From Pseudomonadota bacterium (GTDB lineage Bacteria; Pseudomonadota; Gammaproteobacteria; Burkholderiales; Rhodocyclaceae), in NCBI GenBank assembly GCA_018262095.1, contig JAGTRW010000019.1:1-64000 (forward strand): 64,000 nt of DNA, read 5' to 3'. Positions 6,698 through 15,294 of this stretch are shown in pieces; the first letter of the stretch is position 1, and each line of letters begins with the position of its first letter. Under the pieces are notes generated by a model, which ran no database searches, was not told the origin of the DNA, and worked only from the letters and a program-made list of their open reading frames with translations. The translations under genes were made by a program, and so were the position numbers.

Positions 6698-8530
6698 CTA
6701 TTTGGCGCGGGCGTTCCGCTGGTCGAGCCGGAACTTGACGTAGCTGCCCGGCGCGTCTTCGATCACCTTGAGCTGGCCAGCGCCCGGCTGGCGCGCGGCG
6801 ACCTTCTCGGTGCCGCCGACCTGGTCGGTGACCCACCGTTGCCAGTCGGTCCACCACGACCCCGGATTCGGCGTCGCGCCGGCCAGGAAGTCGTCGGCCG
6901 ATTCGGGCAGTTCTTCGTTGGTCCAGAATCCGTACTTGTTGGCCGCCGGCGGGTTGATGATTCCGGCGATGTGCCCCGAGCCGCCGAGAACGAACTTGAC
7001 CGGGCCGCCGGGCAGCAGCGCGCCCAGATAGGTGCTCTTCCACGGCGCGATATGGTCTTCGATCGCCGAGACGAAGTAACACGGCGTCTTGACCTTGGCC
7101 AGGTCGATGTTGACGCCGCCGAGCGTGATTCCGCCGCGCTCGCGCAGCTTGTTGCCGAGGTAGAAATTGCGCAGGTAAAAGCTGTGCATGGTCGCCGGCA
7201 TGCGCGTCGAGTCGGCGTTCCAGTAGAGCAGGTCGAAGGGGAACGATTCCTTGCCCATCAGGTAGTTGTTGACCGCAAACGACCAGATCAGGTCGTTGGC
7301 GCGCAGCATCGTAAAGGTCCCCGCCATGTCCGCGCCGTCGAGGAAGCCGCGTTCGTGCATGCGCTTCTCAAGGCTGGCGACGGTCGCTTCGTCGAGGAAG
7401 ACCTTGAGCTCGCCCGGTTCGGAAAAGTCGAGCATGGTGGTGAAGAAGGTCGCCGACGCGATGCGCTTGTCCTTTTTGGCGGCCATATAGGCCAGCGTCG
7501 ACATCAGCAGCGTGCCGCCCAGGCAATAGCTCGCGGCGTTGATCCGGGGCTCGCCGGTGGCTTGCTCGACCGCGTCGATTGCCGCCAGCGTTCCGTGCAG
7601 CAGGTAGTCCTCGAAATTCTTGTCGGCGTAGCGCGCGTCGGGATTGATCCAGCTCATGACGAAGGTGGTATGCCCCTGGTCGGTCGCCCATTTGACGAAC
7701 GAGTTCTTGTCGCGCAGGTCGAGGATGTAGAACTTGTTGATCCACGGCGGAACGATCAGCAGCGGCTTCTTGAACTGCTGTGGCGTCGACGGATCGTACT
7801 GGATCAACTGGAACATCTCGTTCTGGAAGACGACCTTGCCCGGCGTGGTGGCGATGTTTTTGCCGAGCTCGAAGGCGTCGGGGTCGGTCATGCGGATTCT
7901 GAGCTGGCCGTCGCCGGCCTCGATGTCGCGCAACAGGTTGTCGAATCCCCTGACCAGATTCTGTCCCTTGCTGCTCATCGTTTCGCGGACGACCTCGGGA
8001 TTGCTCAGCGCGAAATTGGTCGGCGACATCGCGTCGGTGTATTGGCGCGTGAAAAAACTGACCTTTCTCTGCGTCGATTCGTCGAGGCCTTCGGTTTCGG
8101 AAACGATGCCGTTGAGGTGGTCGGCGGTCAGCAGATACGACTGCTTGATGAAATCGAACAGGAAGTTGTTCTCCCACTCGTCGTCCTTGAAGCGCTTGTC
8201 CGAATGAAGGGGCGTGGCGACCGCCGCCAGCGCCGACGAGCCCATCATCTTCAGCGTCGAGTACTGCCACAGCGAGAGGTACTCGCGCATCAATTTGAGT
8301 TGCGCTTCGACGACCTTCTGGGGCCTGGCCAGCAAGGCCGAAGAAAGATCGGCGAAGGCCTTGGCGATGCCCATCTCGTCGGCCGGCAGCGAGAAACCCT
8401 CGTCCGACTTTTTGTCGATGTACCTGGCCATCATTTGCGAGGCGCGCTTGGCGACCTCGGAATAGTTTTTTATGAGTTCAGCGGGATCGGGAAAGCATTT
8501 TTCCTCGTCGATTTTGTTTTGCTGTGACAT
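6698..8530 (-). CDS. phaC: Class I poly(3-hydroxyalkanoate) synthase
   Basis: The start at 8530 follows a strong AAGGAGGT site 8 bases upstream and gives 610 residues, typical of class I PhaC. The N-terminal 230 residues form the PhaC_N region, followed by an alpha/beta hydrolase domain. The nucleophile is C336 in the modified lipase box 'SYCLGG', with D492 ('EDHIAPW') and H520 ('GGSGHIAG') completing the triad. The enzyme polymerises (R)-3-hydroxyacyl-CoA on the PHB granule. PhaA, PhaB and phasins are not adjacent; a crotonase-type gene is divergent upstream. Polymer storage fits the suggested Rhodocyclales background. Confidence 0.97.
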   Translation of the reverse strand: MSQQNKIDEEKCFPDPAELIKNYSEVAKRASQMMARYIDKKSDEGFSLPADEMGIAKAFADLSSALLARPQKVVEAQLKLMREYLSLWQYSTLKMMGSSALAAVATPLHSDKRFKDDEWENNFLFDFIKQSYLLTADHLNGIVSETEGLDESTQRKVSFFTRQYTDAMSPTNFALSNPEVVRETMSSKGQNLVRGFDNLLRDIEAGDGQLRIRMTDPDAFELGKNIATTPGKVVFQNEMFQLIQYDPSTPQQFKKPLLIVPPWINKFYILDLRDKNSFVKWATDQGHTTFVMSWINPDARYADKNFEDYLLHGTLAAIDAVEQATGEPRINAASYCLGGTLLMSTLAYMAAKKDKRIASATFFTTMLDFSEPGELKVFLDEATVASLEKRMHERGFLDGADMAGTFTMLRANDLIWSFAVNNYLMGKESFPFDLLYWNADSTRMPATMHSFYLRNFYLGNKLRERGGITLGGVNIDLAKVKTPCYFVSAIEDHIAPWKSTYLGALLPGGPVKFVLGGSGHIAGIINPPAANKYGFWTNEELPESADDFLAGATPNPGSWWTDWQRWVTDQVGGTEKVAARQPGAGQLKVIEDAPGSYVKFRLDQRNARAK

Positions 8531-8673
8531 CGAATGACCTCCTTGACTGTACTGCTCGCCGAAAGGAACGCTCGACAACGCGGCGGATGGGCCTAACCGC
8601 AGTAAGCTATAGCCTTGGCTCACGCTGGAGCGGACCTGAGTTAGCGTATGAAATATAGCATTCAGCGGCCGAT

Positions 8674-8702
8674 TTGACATCGCTATGGCCGGCAAATATC
8701 CC
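8674..8702 (+). promoter_or_regulatory. Candidate sigma-70 promoter for the enoyl-CoA hydratase gene
   Basis: A consensus -35 TTGACA (8674-8679) is followed after 17 bases by TATCCC, a poor -10. It points at the hydratase gene start at 8761 and sits in the 230-base divergent gap with phaC. The -10 is weak, so this is tentative. Confidence 0.3.
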
Positions 8703-8760
8703 GTGATCCGTTTTATTTTTCGCTTCAAAAACCGTGTCTTGGCCGCTTGGCGGAGGGTTT

Positions 8761-9546
8761 ATGTATCAGTCGATAATTACCGAGGTCGATGATTCCATCG
8801 GCATTCTGACGCTCAACAAGGCGGAACGTCATAACGCCTTCGACGAACTGTTGGTCGATGAGATCACCAGCGGCCTGCTCGAGTTCGAGGCCGATCCGCG
8901 GGTGCGCGTGGTGGTGCTGTCGTCCACTGGCAAGAGCTTTTGCGCTGGCGCCGACCTCAACTGGGTACGGCGCACGGCGACCAGCTCGGCGCAGCAGAAT
9001 CTGAGTGACGCGCGCGAACTGGCGCGCCTGATGTCGACCTTGAACGAACTCGCCAAGCCGACCGTCGCGCGTGTCCAGGGGCCGGCCTACGGCGCCGGGA
9101 TCGGCCTGATCGCCGCCTGTGACATCGCGGTGGCGACCTACGACACGCTGTTCGCGCTCACCGAAGTCAAGCTGGGCCTGCTGCCCGCCGTCGTTTGCCC
9201 CTACGTCGTGGCCGCCATCGGCGAGCGCTACGCGCGCCGCTACCTGCTCTCGGCCGAACGCTTTTCGGCGGCAGAGGCCTACCGCATCGGCCTGGTGCAT
9301 GAAATCGTTCCTGGTGAAGAGCAGCTTGACGAAGCGATCGGCGAGATCATCGACAATCTGCTCAAGAACGGCCCGCAGGCGCAGGCCGAGTGCAAGGCGC
9401 TGATTCGTCTGGTCGCCGGCCAGCCGCTCGACGAGTCGATCGGCGAAGAGACCGCGCAGCGAATTACCCGCGTGCGATCGAGTCTCGAGGGCCAGGAAGG
9501 CCTGGCCGCCTTCCTCGAAAAGCGCAAACCGAACTGGATCGATTAA
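8761..9546 (+). CDS. Enoyl-CoA hydratase/isomerase (crotonase) family protein
   Basis: The start is placed at 8761 because GGAGG sits four bases upstream; an in-frame ATG nine codons earlier lacks a site. The 261 residues show the crotonase core: 'GKSFCAGADL' forms one oxyanion-hole strand and 'GPAYGAGIGLIAACDIAVA' the other. In 'FALTEVKLGLLPAV' the Glu matches a catalytic acid position. The best family guess is a methylglutaconyl- or enoyl-CoA hydratase (LiuC-like), but closely related crotonases act on many acyl-CoAs. It is divergent from phaC, so it might feed hydroxyacyl-CoA to polymer synthesis; that is inference. No acyl-CoA dehydrogenase or ligase is adjacent. Confidence 0.9.
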   Translation: MYQSIITEVDDSIGILTLNKAERHNAFDELLVDEITSGLLEFEADPRVRVVVLSSTGKSFCAGADLNWVRRTATSSAQQNLSDARELARLMSTLNELAKPTVARVQGPAYGAGIGLIAACDIAVATYDTLFALTEVKLGLLPAVVCPYVVAAIGERYARRYLLSAERFSAAEAYRIGLVHEIVPGEEQLDEAIGEIIDNLLKNGPQAQAECKALIRLVAGQPLDESIGEETAQRITRVRSSLEGQEGLAAFLEKRKPNWID

Positions 9547-9580
9547 CGGCTGTCACATCGCCTTCCTTCTCTGCCATTAA

Positions 9581-9781
9581 ATGCCAATGATGCAAACGAC
9601 CAAGCAGGATGTCGCGGTCTCGCCGTGCCTCAACGTGTGCACCCTCGACGCAGCGCGCAGCCTGTGTCAGGGCTGTTTTCGCACCGTCGCCGAGATCGCC
9701 GCGTGGAGCCGCGTCAGCAATAGCGAACGGCTCTCCATTGTCGCCGCAGCGGCGCGCCGGCGTCAGGAACTGAGCCAATGA
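9581..9781 (+). CDS. DUF1289 small Cys-rich protein
   Basis: This 66-residue protein has the DUF1289 pattern: 'SPCLNVCTLD', then 'SLCQGCFRT', giving C-x3-C and C-x2-C that probably bind a metal. A Trp-Ser turn and a basic C-terminus follow. The function of this family is unknown. Three in-frame ATGs lie within four codons, and none has a clear ribosome site, so the first is used. It starts 34 bases after the hydratase gene and overlaps the next small Cys protein by four bases, so the three are likely one transcript. Confidence 0.8.
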   Translation: MPMMQTTKQDVAVSPCLNVCTLDAARSLCQGCFRTVAEIAAWSRVSNSERLSIVAAAARRRQELSQ

Positions 9782-10002
9782 GCGCGCCGGCCGAATTCAA
9801 CCCTCTCGACTATATCTGCGTCGGCATCTGCCGCATCGACCCCGAGTCAGGTTCTTGCCTGGGCTGCGGTCGTCCGCCGCCGCCCAGCCCGGAGCCCGAG
9901 CCGCAAGTCGTCGCCGCCGACGCTTGCCGCTATCCGGTGGCCAGCGAGTTGACGCTTGATGTTCCGGCGCAGGCCAGCGACGCCTGGGAGCACTTAGTTT
10001 GA
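9778..10002 (+). CDS. Second DUF1289-like Cys protein
   Basis: The 74 residues begin with 'LDYICVGICRID', continue with 'SCLGCGRPPPP', and so carry the same C-x3-C / C-x2-C set as the gene before it. The C-terminal half is Pro- and Ala-rich and looks unstructured. Its ATG overlaps the stop of the preceding gene (ATGA), which supports translational coupling and a tandem duplication of the domain. Its end overlaps the stop of the convergent M20 amidohydrolase by nine bases. No function is known. Confidence 0.75.
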   Translation: MSAPAEFNPLDYICVGICRIDPESGSCLGCGRPPPPSPEPEPQVVAADACRYPVASELTLDVPAQASDAWEHLV

Positions 10003-11172
10003 AGCCGCCGGCAGCGCTGCCGCCAACAGCTTGACCCAGTAGCTGACGCCCAACTGCAGGATCTCGTCGTTGAAGTCGTAGCGCGGGTTGTGCAGCGTGC
10101 AGCCGCCGCTGCCGAGCCCATTGCCGAGCCAGACGTAACAGCCGGGTTTGACTTGCAGCATGTAGGCGAAATCCTCGGCGGCCATCGACGGCAGCTCGTC
10201 CTGGCGCACCGCGTCTTCGCCCAGCACGTCGGCGGCGACGCGCCGGCACAGTTCGGTCTCGGCGACGCTATTGACGGTCGGCGGATAGCGGCTGTCGAAA
10301 TCGACCGCAATGCGCGCGCCAAAGGCGCTGGCGATGCCAAGGCTCAATCGCTCGATGGCGCGCTCGACGAGCTCCTGGATTTGCGGCTTGAAGCTGCGGA
10401 TCGTTCCGCGCAGCACGGCGTCGTCGGGAATGACGTTCCAGGCTTCGCCGCCGTGAATCTGCGTGACGCTGACGACCGCCGCTTCACAGGGCGGCACGTT
10501 GCGCGCGACGACCGTTTGCAGCGCCAACACCAGCTGGCTGGCAGCGACCAGGGTGTCGACGCCCAAGTCGGGCATCGCCGCGTGACAGCCGTGGCCTTGC
10601 ACTCTGATTTCGAAAGCGCAGGTGCCGGCCATCACCGGGCCAGGCATCACCGCCATTTCGCCGACCGGGATTCCGGGCCAGTTATGCAGGCCATAAACGG
10701 CATCCATCGGAAACTGGGAGAACAAGCCGTCGGCTATCATCACCTTGGCGCCGCCTTCGGATTCTTCGGCGGGCTGGAAGATGAAGTAGACGGTGCCGTC
10801 AAAGTCGATCGCATCGCGGTGTTCGGCGAGGTAGCGCGCGGCGCCGAGCAGCATCGCGCTGTGCCCGTCGTGGCCGCAGGCGTGCATTTTGCCAGCATGC
10901 GTCGAGCGGTGCGCAAAGTCGTTCTTTTCATCGAGCGGCAGCGCGTCCATGTCGGCGCGCAGGCCGATCGCACGCGCGCTGTGGCCCTTGCGCAGGACGC
11001 CGACGACGCCGGTTTTGGCCAGTCCGCGATGCACCTCGAGGCCGTAGGCGGCAAGTTCGCGCGCGACGATGTCGGCGCTGCGCGTTTCGTTGAAGGCGAG
11101 TTCGGGATGAGCGTGAAGGTCGCGGCGAATGGCGACGAGATCGGCGAGGGTGTTGCGGTCGAGAAAAGTCAT
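9994..11172 (-). CDS. M20 family amidohydrolase (hippurate hydrolase / aminoacylase type)
   Basis: The 392 residues follow the M20D carboxypeptidase/amidohydrolase plan. 'RRDLHAHPELAFNE' opens the protein, 'LRADMDALP' and 'MHACGHDGHSAMLLGAARYL' give metal ligands including the H-x-C-G-H-D motif, and 'FQPAEESEGGAKVM' holds the catalytic Glu pair. A dimerisation domain lies at about 185-300. Enzymes of this group remove acyl groups from N-acyl amino acids such as hippurate or N-acetyl amino acids with two metal ions in the cytosol. The exact substrate is open. It is a single gene on the minus strand, divergent from rapZ. Confidence 0.9.
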   Translation of the reverse strand: MTFLDRNTLADLVAIRRDLHAHPELAFNETRSADIVARELAAYGLEVHRGLAKTGVVGVLRKGHSARAIGLRADMDALPLDEKNDFAHRSTHAGKMHACGHDGHSAMLLGAARYLAEHRDAIDFDGTVYFIFQPAEESEGGAKVMIADGLFSQFPMDAVYGLHNWPGIPVGEMAVMPGPVMAGTCAFEIRVQGHGCHAAMPDLGVDTLVAASQLVLALQTVVARNVPPCEAAVVSVTQIHGGEAWNVIPDDAVLRGTIRSFKPQIQELVERAIERLSLGIASAFGARIAVDFDSRYPPTVNSVAETELCRRVAADVLGEDAVRQDELPSMAAEDFAYMLQVKPGCYVWLGNGLGSGGCTLHNPRYDFNDEILQLGVSYWVKLLAAALPAASN

Positions 11173-11254
11173 GGTGGCGGTTTCGAATGCAGAGTCCTTA
11201 GTTTATGACACCCTGGCTTGCCGGTGTGCGCCGCGTTCCGTTATGCTGCGGCCC

Positions 11255-12109
11255 ATGCACCTCGTGATCATCAGCGGCCTTTCGGGTTCCGGCAAGTCGA
11301 TCGCCCTCAACATGCTTGAGGACGATGCCTACTATTGCGTCGACAACCTGCCGACGCAATTGTTGCAGCACCTGGTCGACGAGCTCGCTGCGCAGGGCTG
11401 TGACAAGGTCGCGGTGGCGATCGACAGCCGCGGCGGCGAGAGCATCGCGATGCTGCCGGCCTTGCTCGCGACGCTGCGTGCCAACGAGCTCGAGTTGCAG
11501 TTTCTGTTTCTCGACGCCAAGACCGAAACGCTGCTCAAGCGTTATTCGGAAACGCGCCGCAGGCATCCGCTGGCCAGCGAACAGCGCACCGTCAGCGAAG
11601 CGATTGCCGAGGAGCGTGTGCGTCTGGAAAGCCTGGCCGAGCTCGGACACCACATCGATACCAGCGACCTCACACCCAACGCGCTGCGCGAATGGATACG
11701 CCAGTTCGTTTGTGCCGACGCCGGCCAGGGCTTGACGCTGATTTTCGAGTCCTTCGGCTTCAAGCACGGCGTTCCGCTCGACGCCGAGCTGGTCTTCGAC
11801 GTGCGCTGCCTGCCCAACCCGTTCTACGAAGCCAGCCTGCGCCCGCTGACCGGTCGCGACGCGCCGGTGATCGCTTTTCTCGAAGCCGAGCCCGAGGTGC
11901 TGCGCATGCGCGACGACATCGCGCGTTTCGTCGCGACGTGGTTGCCGTGTTACGTCCGCGATCACCGCAATTATCTGACCGTCGCCGTCGGCTGCACCGG
12001 CGGCCAGCACCGTTCGGTCTATTTTGTCGAGTGGCTGGGGCGCGAATTTCGCGGTCGGGCGCGCGTTCTGGTGCGTCATCGCGAACCGGCGCCAGTGCCC
12101 GTCCGCTGA
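11255..12109 (+). CDS. rapZ: RNase adapter protein RapZ
   Basis: The start at 11255 gives 284 residues, the same length as E. coli RapZ. 'ISGLSGSGKSIAL' is the Walker A loop, followed by 'DNLPTQLL'. The C-terminal domain carries 'IGCTGG'-like 'VGCTGGQHRSVYFVEWL', a strongly conserved RapZ stretch. RapZ senses glucosamine-6-phosphate and guides RNase E to GlmZ in enterobacteria; in betaproteobacteria the target is less clear. In many proteobacteria rapZ follows ptsN and hprK; here those genes lie 10 kb further on. A NusG-II protein overlaps its stop codon. Confidence 0.95.
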   Translation: MHLVIISGLSGSGKSIALNMLEDDAYYCVDNLPTQLLQHLVDELAAQGCDKVAVAIDSRGGESIAMLPALLATLRANELELQFLFLDAKTETLLKRYSETRRRHPLASEQRTVSEAIAEERVRLESLAELGHHIDTSDLTPNALREWIRQFVCADAGQGLTLIFESFGFKHGVPLDAELVFDVRCLPNPFYEASLRPLTGRDAPVIAFLEAEPEVLRMRDDIARFVATWLPCYVRDHRNYLTVAVGCTGGQHRSVYFVEWLGREFRGRARVLVRHREPAPVPVR

Positions 12110-12483
12110 TGCACTGGTTATCGTTGCTGCGGCCCGGCGACTGGCTGGTCGCCGCGTTGGCCCTGGCCTTTTGCGCCGCCGCCTTTCCGCTGGCGTGGCA
12201 AGGCGGCGCCGCCGAAAAAGCGGTGATCAGGCGCGGCGGCGAGGTTTTTGCCGAACTCGACCTTTCGCGTAATCGCCGCATCGACGTTCCCGGCCCGCTC
12301 GGCATCACCACCATCGCCGTCGAAAAGCGCCGCGTCCGCGTCGTCTCCGACCCAGGACCGCGCCAGTATTGCGTTCGCCAGGGCTGGCTCGAACGCGCCG
12401 GCGAGATCGCCATCTGCGCGCCGAACGAGGTCAGCGTCCAGGTGTCAGGCGGCAAGGCGGCGTATGACTCGCTCAATTACTGA
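12109..12483 (+). CDS. NusG domain II-containing protein
   Basis: The ATG shares one base with the rapZ stop (TGATG), so the two are translationally coupled. The 124 residues begin with an N-terminal membrane anchor (about 12-32), followed by a beta-rich domain with 'GPLGITTIAVEKRRVRVVSDPGPRQYCVRQGWLE' style repeats typical of NusG-II/DUF1312 proteins, including the single conserved Cys. The protein is probably anchored with its domain outside the cytosol. Its role is unknown; family members often lie next to rnf, apbE or quinone-linked genes, none of which is seen here. Confidence 0.8.
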   Translation: MHWLSLLRPGDWLVAALALAFCAAAFPLAWQGGAAEKAVIRRGGEVFAELDLSRNRRIDVPGPLGITTIAVEKRRVRVVSDPGPRQYCVRQGWLERAGEIAICAPNEVSVQVSGGKAAYDSLNY

Positions 12484-12551
12484 GCGTCGGGCGCGCGGTG
12501 CAACGTGGTAAAATCAGGCCCCTTCCTGCCCCCACACGATCGATATTTGCC

Positions 12552-13163
12552 ATGTTCTCTGGAATCATCGCAGCAATTGGACGCATTTCCGAACTGACGC
12601 CGCGCAACGACGGCACGCCGACCGTTCGCCTCTCCGTCGACGCCGGCGGCCTGTCGCTTGACGACGTCGCGGTCGGCGATTCGATCGCCTGCAACGGCGT
12701 CTGCCTGACCGTCGTCGACCGCGACGCGCAGCGCTTCTGCGTCGATGTCTCGCCGGAAACGCTGTCGTGCACCATCGGCCTTGACGCGCCCGGTGCTATC
12801 AACCTCGAAAAGGCGCTGCGCCTGGCCGATCGGCTCGGCGGTCATCTGGTCTCGGGCCACGTCGACGGCGTCGGCGAAGTATTGCGCTTCGACGCCGTCG
12901 GCGACAACCGCCTGCTCGAAATCCGCGCACCGCAGGACTTGGCCAAGTACATCGCGCGCAAGGGGTCGATCACCGTCAATGGCGTCAGTCTGACGACCAA
13001 CACCGTCGATGGCGCGACCTTTGCCATCAACCTGATCCCGCACACGCTCGAAGCGACGACGCTCGGCCGCCTGCAGGCGGGATGCCGGGTCAACCTCGAG
13101 ATCGACCTGATCGCGCGCTACGTCGAGCGCATGCTCAACCCTGACGCTTCGGAGAACCAATAA
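12552..13163 (+). CDS. ribE: Riboflavin synthase, alpha chain
   Basis: The 203 residues contain the two lumazine-binding repeats (about 1-95 and 96-195). 'MFSGII' begins the first, with 'CNGVCLTVV' as the conserved turn, and 'SGHVDGVGEV' and 'ITVNGVSLTT' mark the second. The enzyme dismutates two molecules of 6,7-dimethyl-8-ribityllumazine to riboflavin. The gene opens a run ribE-ribB-ribH-nusB-thiL-pgpA-pncC. I see no FMN riboswitch in the 68 bases before it. Its stop codon overlaps the next ATG (TAATG). Confidence 0.97.
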   Translation: MFSGIIAAIGRISELTPRNDGTPTVRLSVDAGGLSLDDVAVGDSIACNGVCLTVVDRDAQRFCVDVSPETLSCTIGLDAPGAINLEKALRLADRLGGHLVSGHVDGVGEVLRFDAVGDNRLLEIRAPQDLAKYIARKGSITVNGVSLTTNTVDGATFAINLIPHTLEATTLGRLQAGCRVNLEIDLIARYVERMLNPDASENQ

Positions 13164-14290
13164 TGTCACCACTAAGCAGTTCGTCGGCGATCGCCCCGAT
13201 TGAAGAAATCATCGCTGAAATGCGCGCCGGCCGGATGTTCATCCTGGTCGACGAGGAGGACCGCGAAAACGAAGGCGACCTGGTGCTGGCCGCCGAACTG
13301 GTCACCGCCGAAGCGATCAACTTCATGGTCAAGAACGCGCGCGGACTGGTCTGCCTGACGATCACCGAGGCGCGCAGCAAGCAGCTCGGCCTGACGCAAA
13401 TGGCGCGCGACAACAAGAGCCCGTACAACACCGCGTTCACCACCTCGATCGAGGCCGCCGAAGGCGTCACCACCGGCATCTCGGCGCAGGACCGGGCGCG
13501 CACCATCGCCGCCGCCGTGGCGCGCGACGCCAGGCCCGACGACATCGTCCAGCCCGGCCACATTTTCCCGATCACCGCCAAGGCCGGCGGCGTTCTGGTG
13601 CGTGCCGGACATACCGAAGCGAGCTGCGACCTGGCGCAGATGGCCGGACTCGAACCGTCGTCGGTGATCTGCGAAATCCTCAAGGACGACGGATCGATGG
13701 CGCGCTTGCCCGATCTCATCGAGTTCGCCCGCGAGCACTGCCTCAAGATCGGCACCATCGCCGACCTCATCAATTTCCGCAGCCGCAACGAGAAGCTGGT
13801 CGAGCGCACCGTCTCCAAGCCGGTCCATTCGGTGCATGGCGAGTTCACGTTGCACGCCTACACCGACCTGACCACCAACGAAGTCCACCTGGCGCTGGCC
13901 AAGGGCGAGATTCGCGCCGACCGCGAAGCGCTGGTTCGCGTCCATGAGCCGCTCACCGTGCTCGACTTCCTCGACCCGGCGAGCGGCCGCCACAGCTTCT
14001 CGCTCGACCAGGCGCAGCGCGCGCTGGCGCAGGCCGAGTCCGGCGTGATCGTGCTGCTGCGGCGCACCGAGACCGGTCAGGATCTGCTCGCCGCGCTGCA
14101 GGCGCCGTCGCCGACGCAACGGTCGACGGCCAAGTGGGATCCGCGCATCTACGGCATCGGCGCGCAGATCCTGCGCGACCTCGGCGTCGGCAAGATGAAG
14201 CTGCTGGCCAGCCCGCGCCGCATGCCGAGCATGACTGGATTCGACCTTGAGGTGACGAGTTACGTCGCCTCGCCCGAACAACTCGGATGA
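13163..14290 (+). CDS. ribB: 3,4-dihydroxy-2-butanone-4-phosphate synthase with degenerate GTP cyclohydrolase II-like domain
   Basis: The N-terminal 205 residues are a full DHBP synthase: 'ILVDEEDRENEGDLVLAAE' holds the acidic metal site, and 'RAGHTEASCDLA' and 'ICEILKDDGSMAR' follow. The enzyme makes the four-carbon unit for riboflavin from ribulose 5-phosphate. The C-terminal 165 residues align in layout with GTP cyclohydrolase II, but the zinc cysteines are missing; the region where they should lie reads 'PASGRHSFSLDQAQRALAQ'. This half is therefore probably not a cyclohydrolase, a situation known in several proteobacterial RibB proteins. A separate ribA would be needed elsewhere. The start overlaps the ribE stop and has GGAG upstream. 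Confidence 0.93.
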   Translation: MSPLSSSSAIAPIEEIIAEMRAGRMFILVDEEDRENEGDLVLAAELVTAEAINFMVKNARGLVCLTITEARSKQLGLTQMARDNKSPYNTAFTTSIEAAEGVTTGISAQDRARTIAAAVARDARPDDIVQPGHIFPITAKAGGVLVRAGHTEASCDLAQMAGLEPSSVICEILKDDGSMARLPDLIEFAREHCLKIGTIADLINFRSRNEKLVERTVSKPVHSVHGEFTLHAYTDLTTNEVHLALAKGEIRADREALVRVHEPLTVLDFLDPASGRHSFSLDQAQRALAQAESGVIVLLRRTETGQDLLAALQAPSPTQRSTAKWDPRIYGIGAQILRDLGVGKMKLLASPRRMPSMTGFDLEVTSYVASPEQLG

Positions 14291-14317
14291 CCCGACCAAT
14301 CACCAGAAAGCGCTGAC

Positions 14318-14800
14318 ATGGCTCACTACGACACGATTCACGAATACGCCCCGGTGCTCGCCGGCGATGGCCTGGCCATCGGCATCGTCATGAGCCGCTT
14401 CAACCCGGACATCGGCGAAGGCTTGCTCGCCGCCTGCGTTGCCGAGCTCAAGCGTCTCGGCGTCGCCGACTGCGATATCGAAATCGCCAGCGTTCCCGGC
14501 GCGCTCGAAATCCCGTTGGTGCTGCAAACGATGGCGCAAAGCGACCGCTACGACGGGCTGATCGCGCTCGGCGCGGTCATTCGCGGCGAGACCTACCATT
14601 TCGAGGTGGTGTCCAACGACTCGTGCCGCGCGGTGATGGAAGTGCAACTCGATACCGGCATCCCGGTCGCCAACGGCATCCTGACCTGCGAGGACGACGA
14701 CCAGGCGCTGGCGCGCACCCAAACCAAGGGCTCGGACTGCGCGCAAGCCGCGGTCGAGATGGCCAACCTGCTGCGCGCCATCGGAGAACGATCCGCATGA
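14318..14800 (+). CDS. ribH: 6,7-dimethyl-8-ribityllumazine synthase
   Basis: The 160 residues match lumazine synthase in length and motifs: '[15 protein letters not shown]', '[13 protein letters not shown]', '[19 protein letters not shown]' with the catalytic His, and '[17 protein letters not shown]'. It condenses the ribityl pyrimidine with dihydroxybutanone phosphate in an icosahedral or smaller shell. It lies 27 bases after ribB and overlaps nusB (ATGA), so lumazine synthesis and NusB are coupled, as in many proteobacteria. Confidence 0.97.
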   Translation: MAHYDTIHEYAPVLAGDGLAIGIVMSRFNPDIGEGLLAACVAELKRLGVADCDIEIASVPGALEIPLVLQTMAQSDRYDGLIALGAVIRGETYHFEVVSNDSCRAVMEVQLDTGIPVANGILTCEDDDQALARTQTKGSDCAQAAVEMANLLRAIGERSA

Positions 14801-15294
14801 ATACCACCACCCACACCGCCGCCGCGAGTGACGACAAGCCCGCCGCCAAGCCCAAGTCGCCGCGCCGTCGCGCGCGCGAGTTCGCGCTGCAGGGCCTCTA
14901 CCAATGGCAGATCAGCGGCAACGACGAAGCAGCGATCGAAGCGCACCTGGCCGACATCGCCGGCTTCGACAAGGCCGACCGCGAGTTTTTCGTCGGTCTG
15001 CTGCGCGGCGTTCTGGCGCAGCACGGCGCTTTGCAGGAACAGTTGCAGGCTTACCTCGACCGACCGTTCGCCGAGCTGTCGCCGGTCGAGTCGTCGGTGC
15101 TGCTGGCCGGCGCCTATGAGCTCACCAATTATCCGCAAACGCCGTACCGCGTGATCATCAACGAAGCGATCGAGCTGACCAAGGGCTACGGCGGAACCGA
15201 CGGCCACAAGTACGTCAACGGCGTTCTCGACAAGCTCGCCGCCAGGCTGCGCCCGGTCGAAGTCGAAGCCAAGCGCGCGGCGCGCAAAGGCTAA
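14797..15294 (+). CDS. nusB: Transcription antitermination factor NusB
   Basis: The start at 14797 overlaps the ribH stop as ATGA. The 165 residues have a basic disordered lead of about 20 residues, then the all-helical NusB fold: '[15 protein letters not shown]', '[19 protein letters not shown]' and '[29 protein letters not shown]'. NusB with NusE (S10) binds boxA RNA and supports antitermination on rRNA operons. The N-terminal extension is longer than in E. coli but common in betaproteobacteria. thiL follows with no gap. Confidence 0.97.
   Translation: MNTTTHTAAASDDKPAAKPKSPRRRAREFALQGLYQWQISGNDEAAIEAHLADIAGFDKADREFFVGLLRGVLAQHGALQEQLQAYLDRPFAELSPVESSVLLAGAYELTNYPQTPYRVIINEAIELTKGYGGTDGHKYVNGVLDKLAARLRPVEVEAKRAARKG

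Noticed and set aside
12484..12551. Possible FMN riboswitch before ribE
   Set aside because: The gap is only 68 bases, far less than the aptamer needs, and lacks its conserved segments.
13172..14299. A long minus-strand open frame opposite ribB, and similar long frames opposite thiL (14593-16188) and the hybrid kinase (35829-38261)
   Set aside because: These are antisense shadows of high-GC genes. They have no recognisable domains, biased low-complexity translation and no ribosome sites, while the opposite strand encodes complete known proteins.
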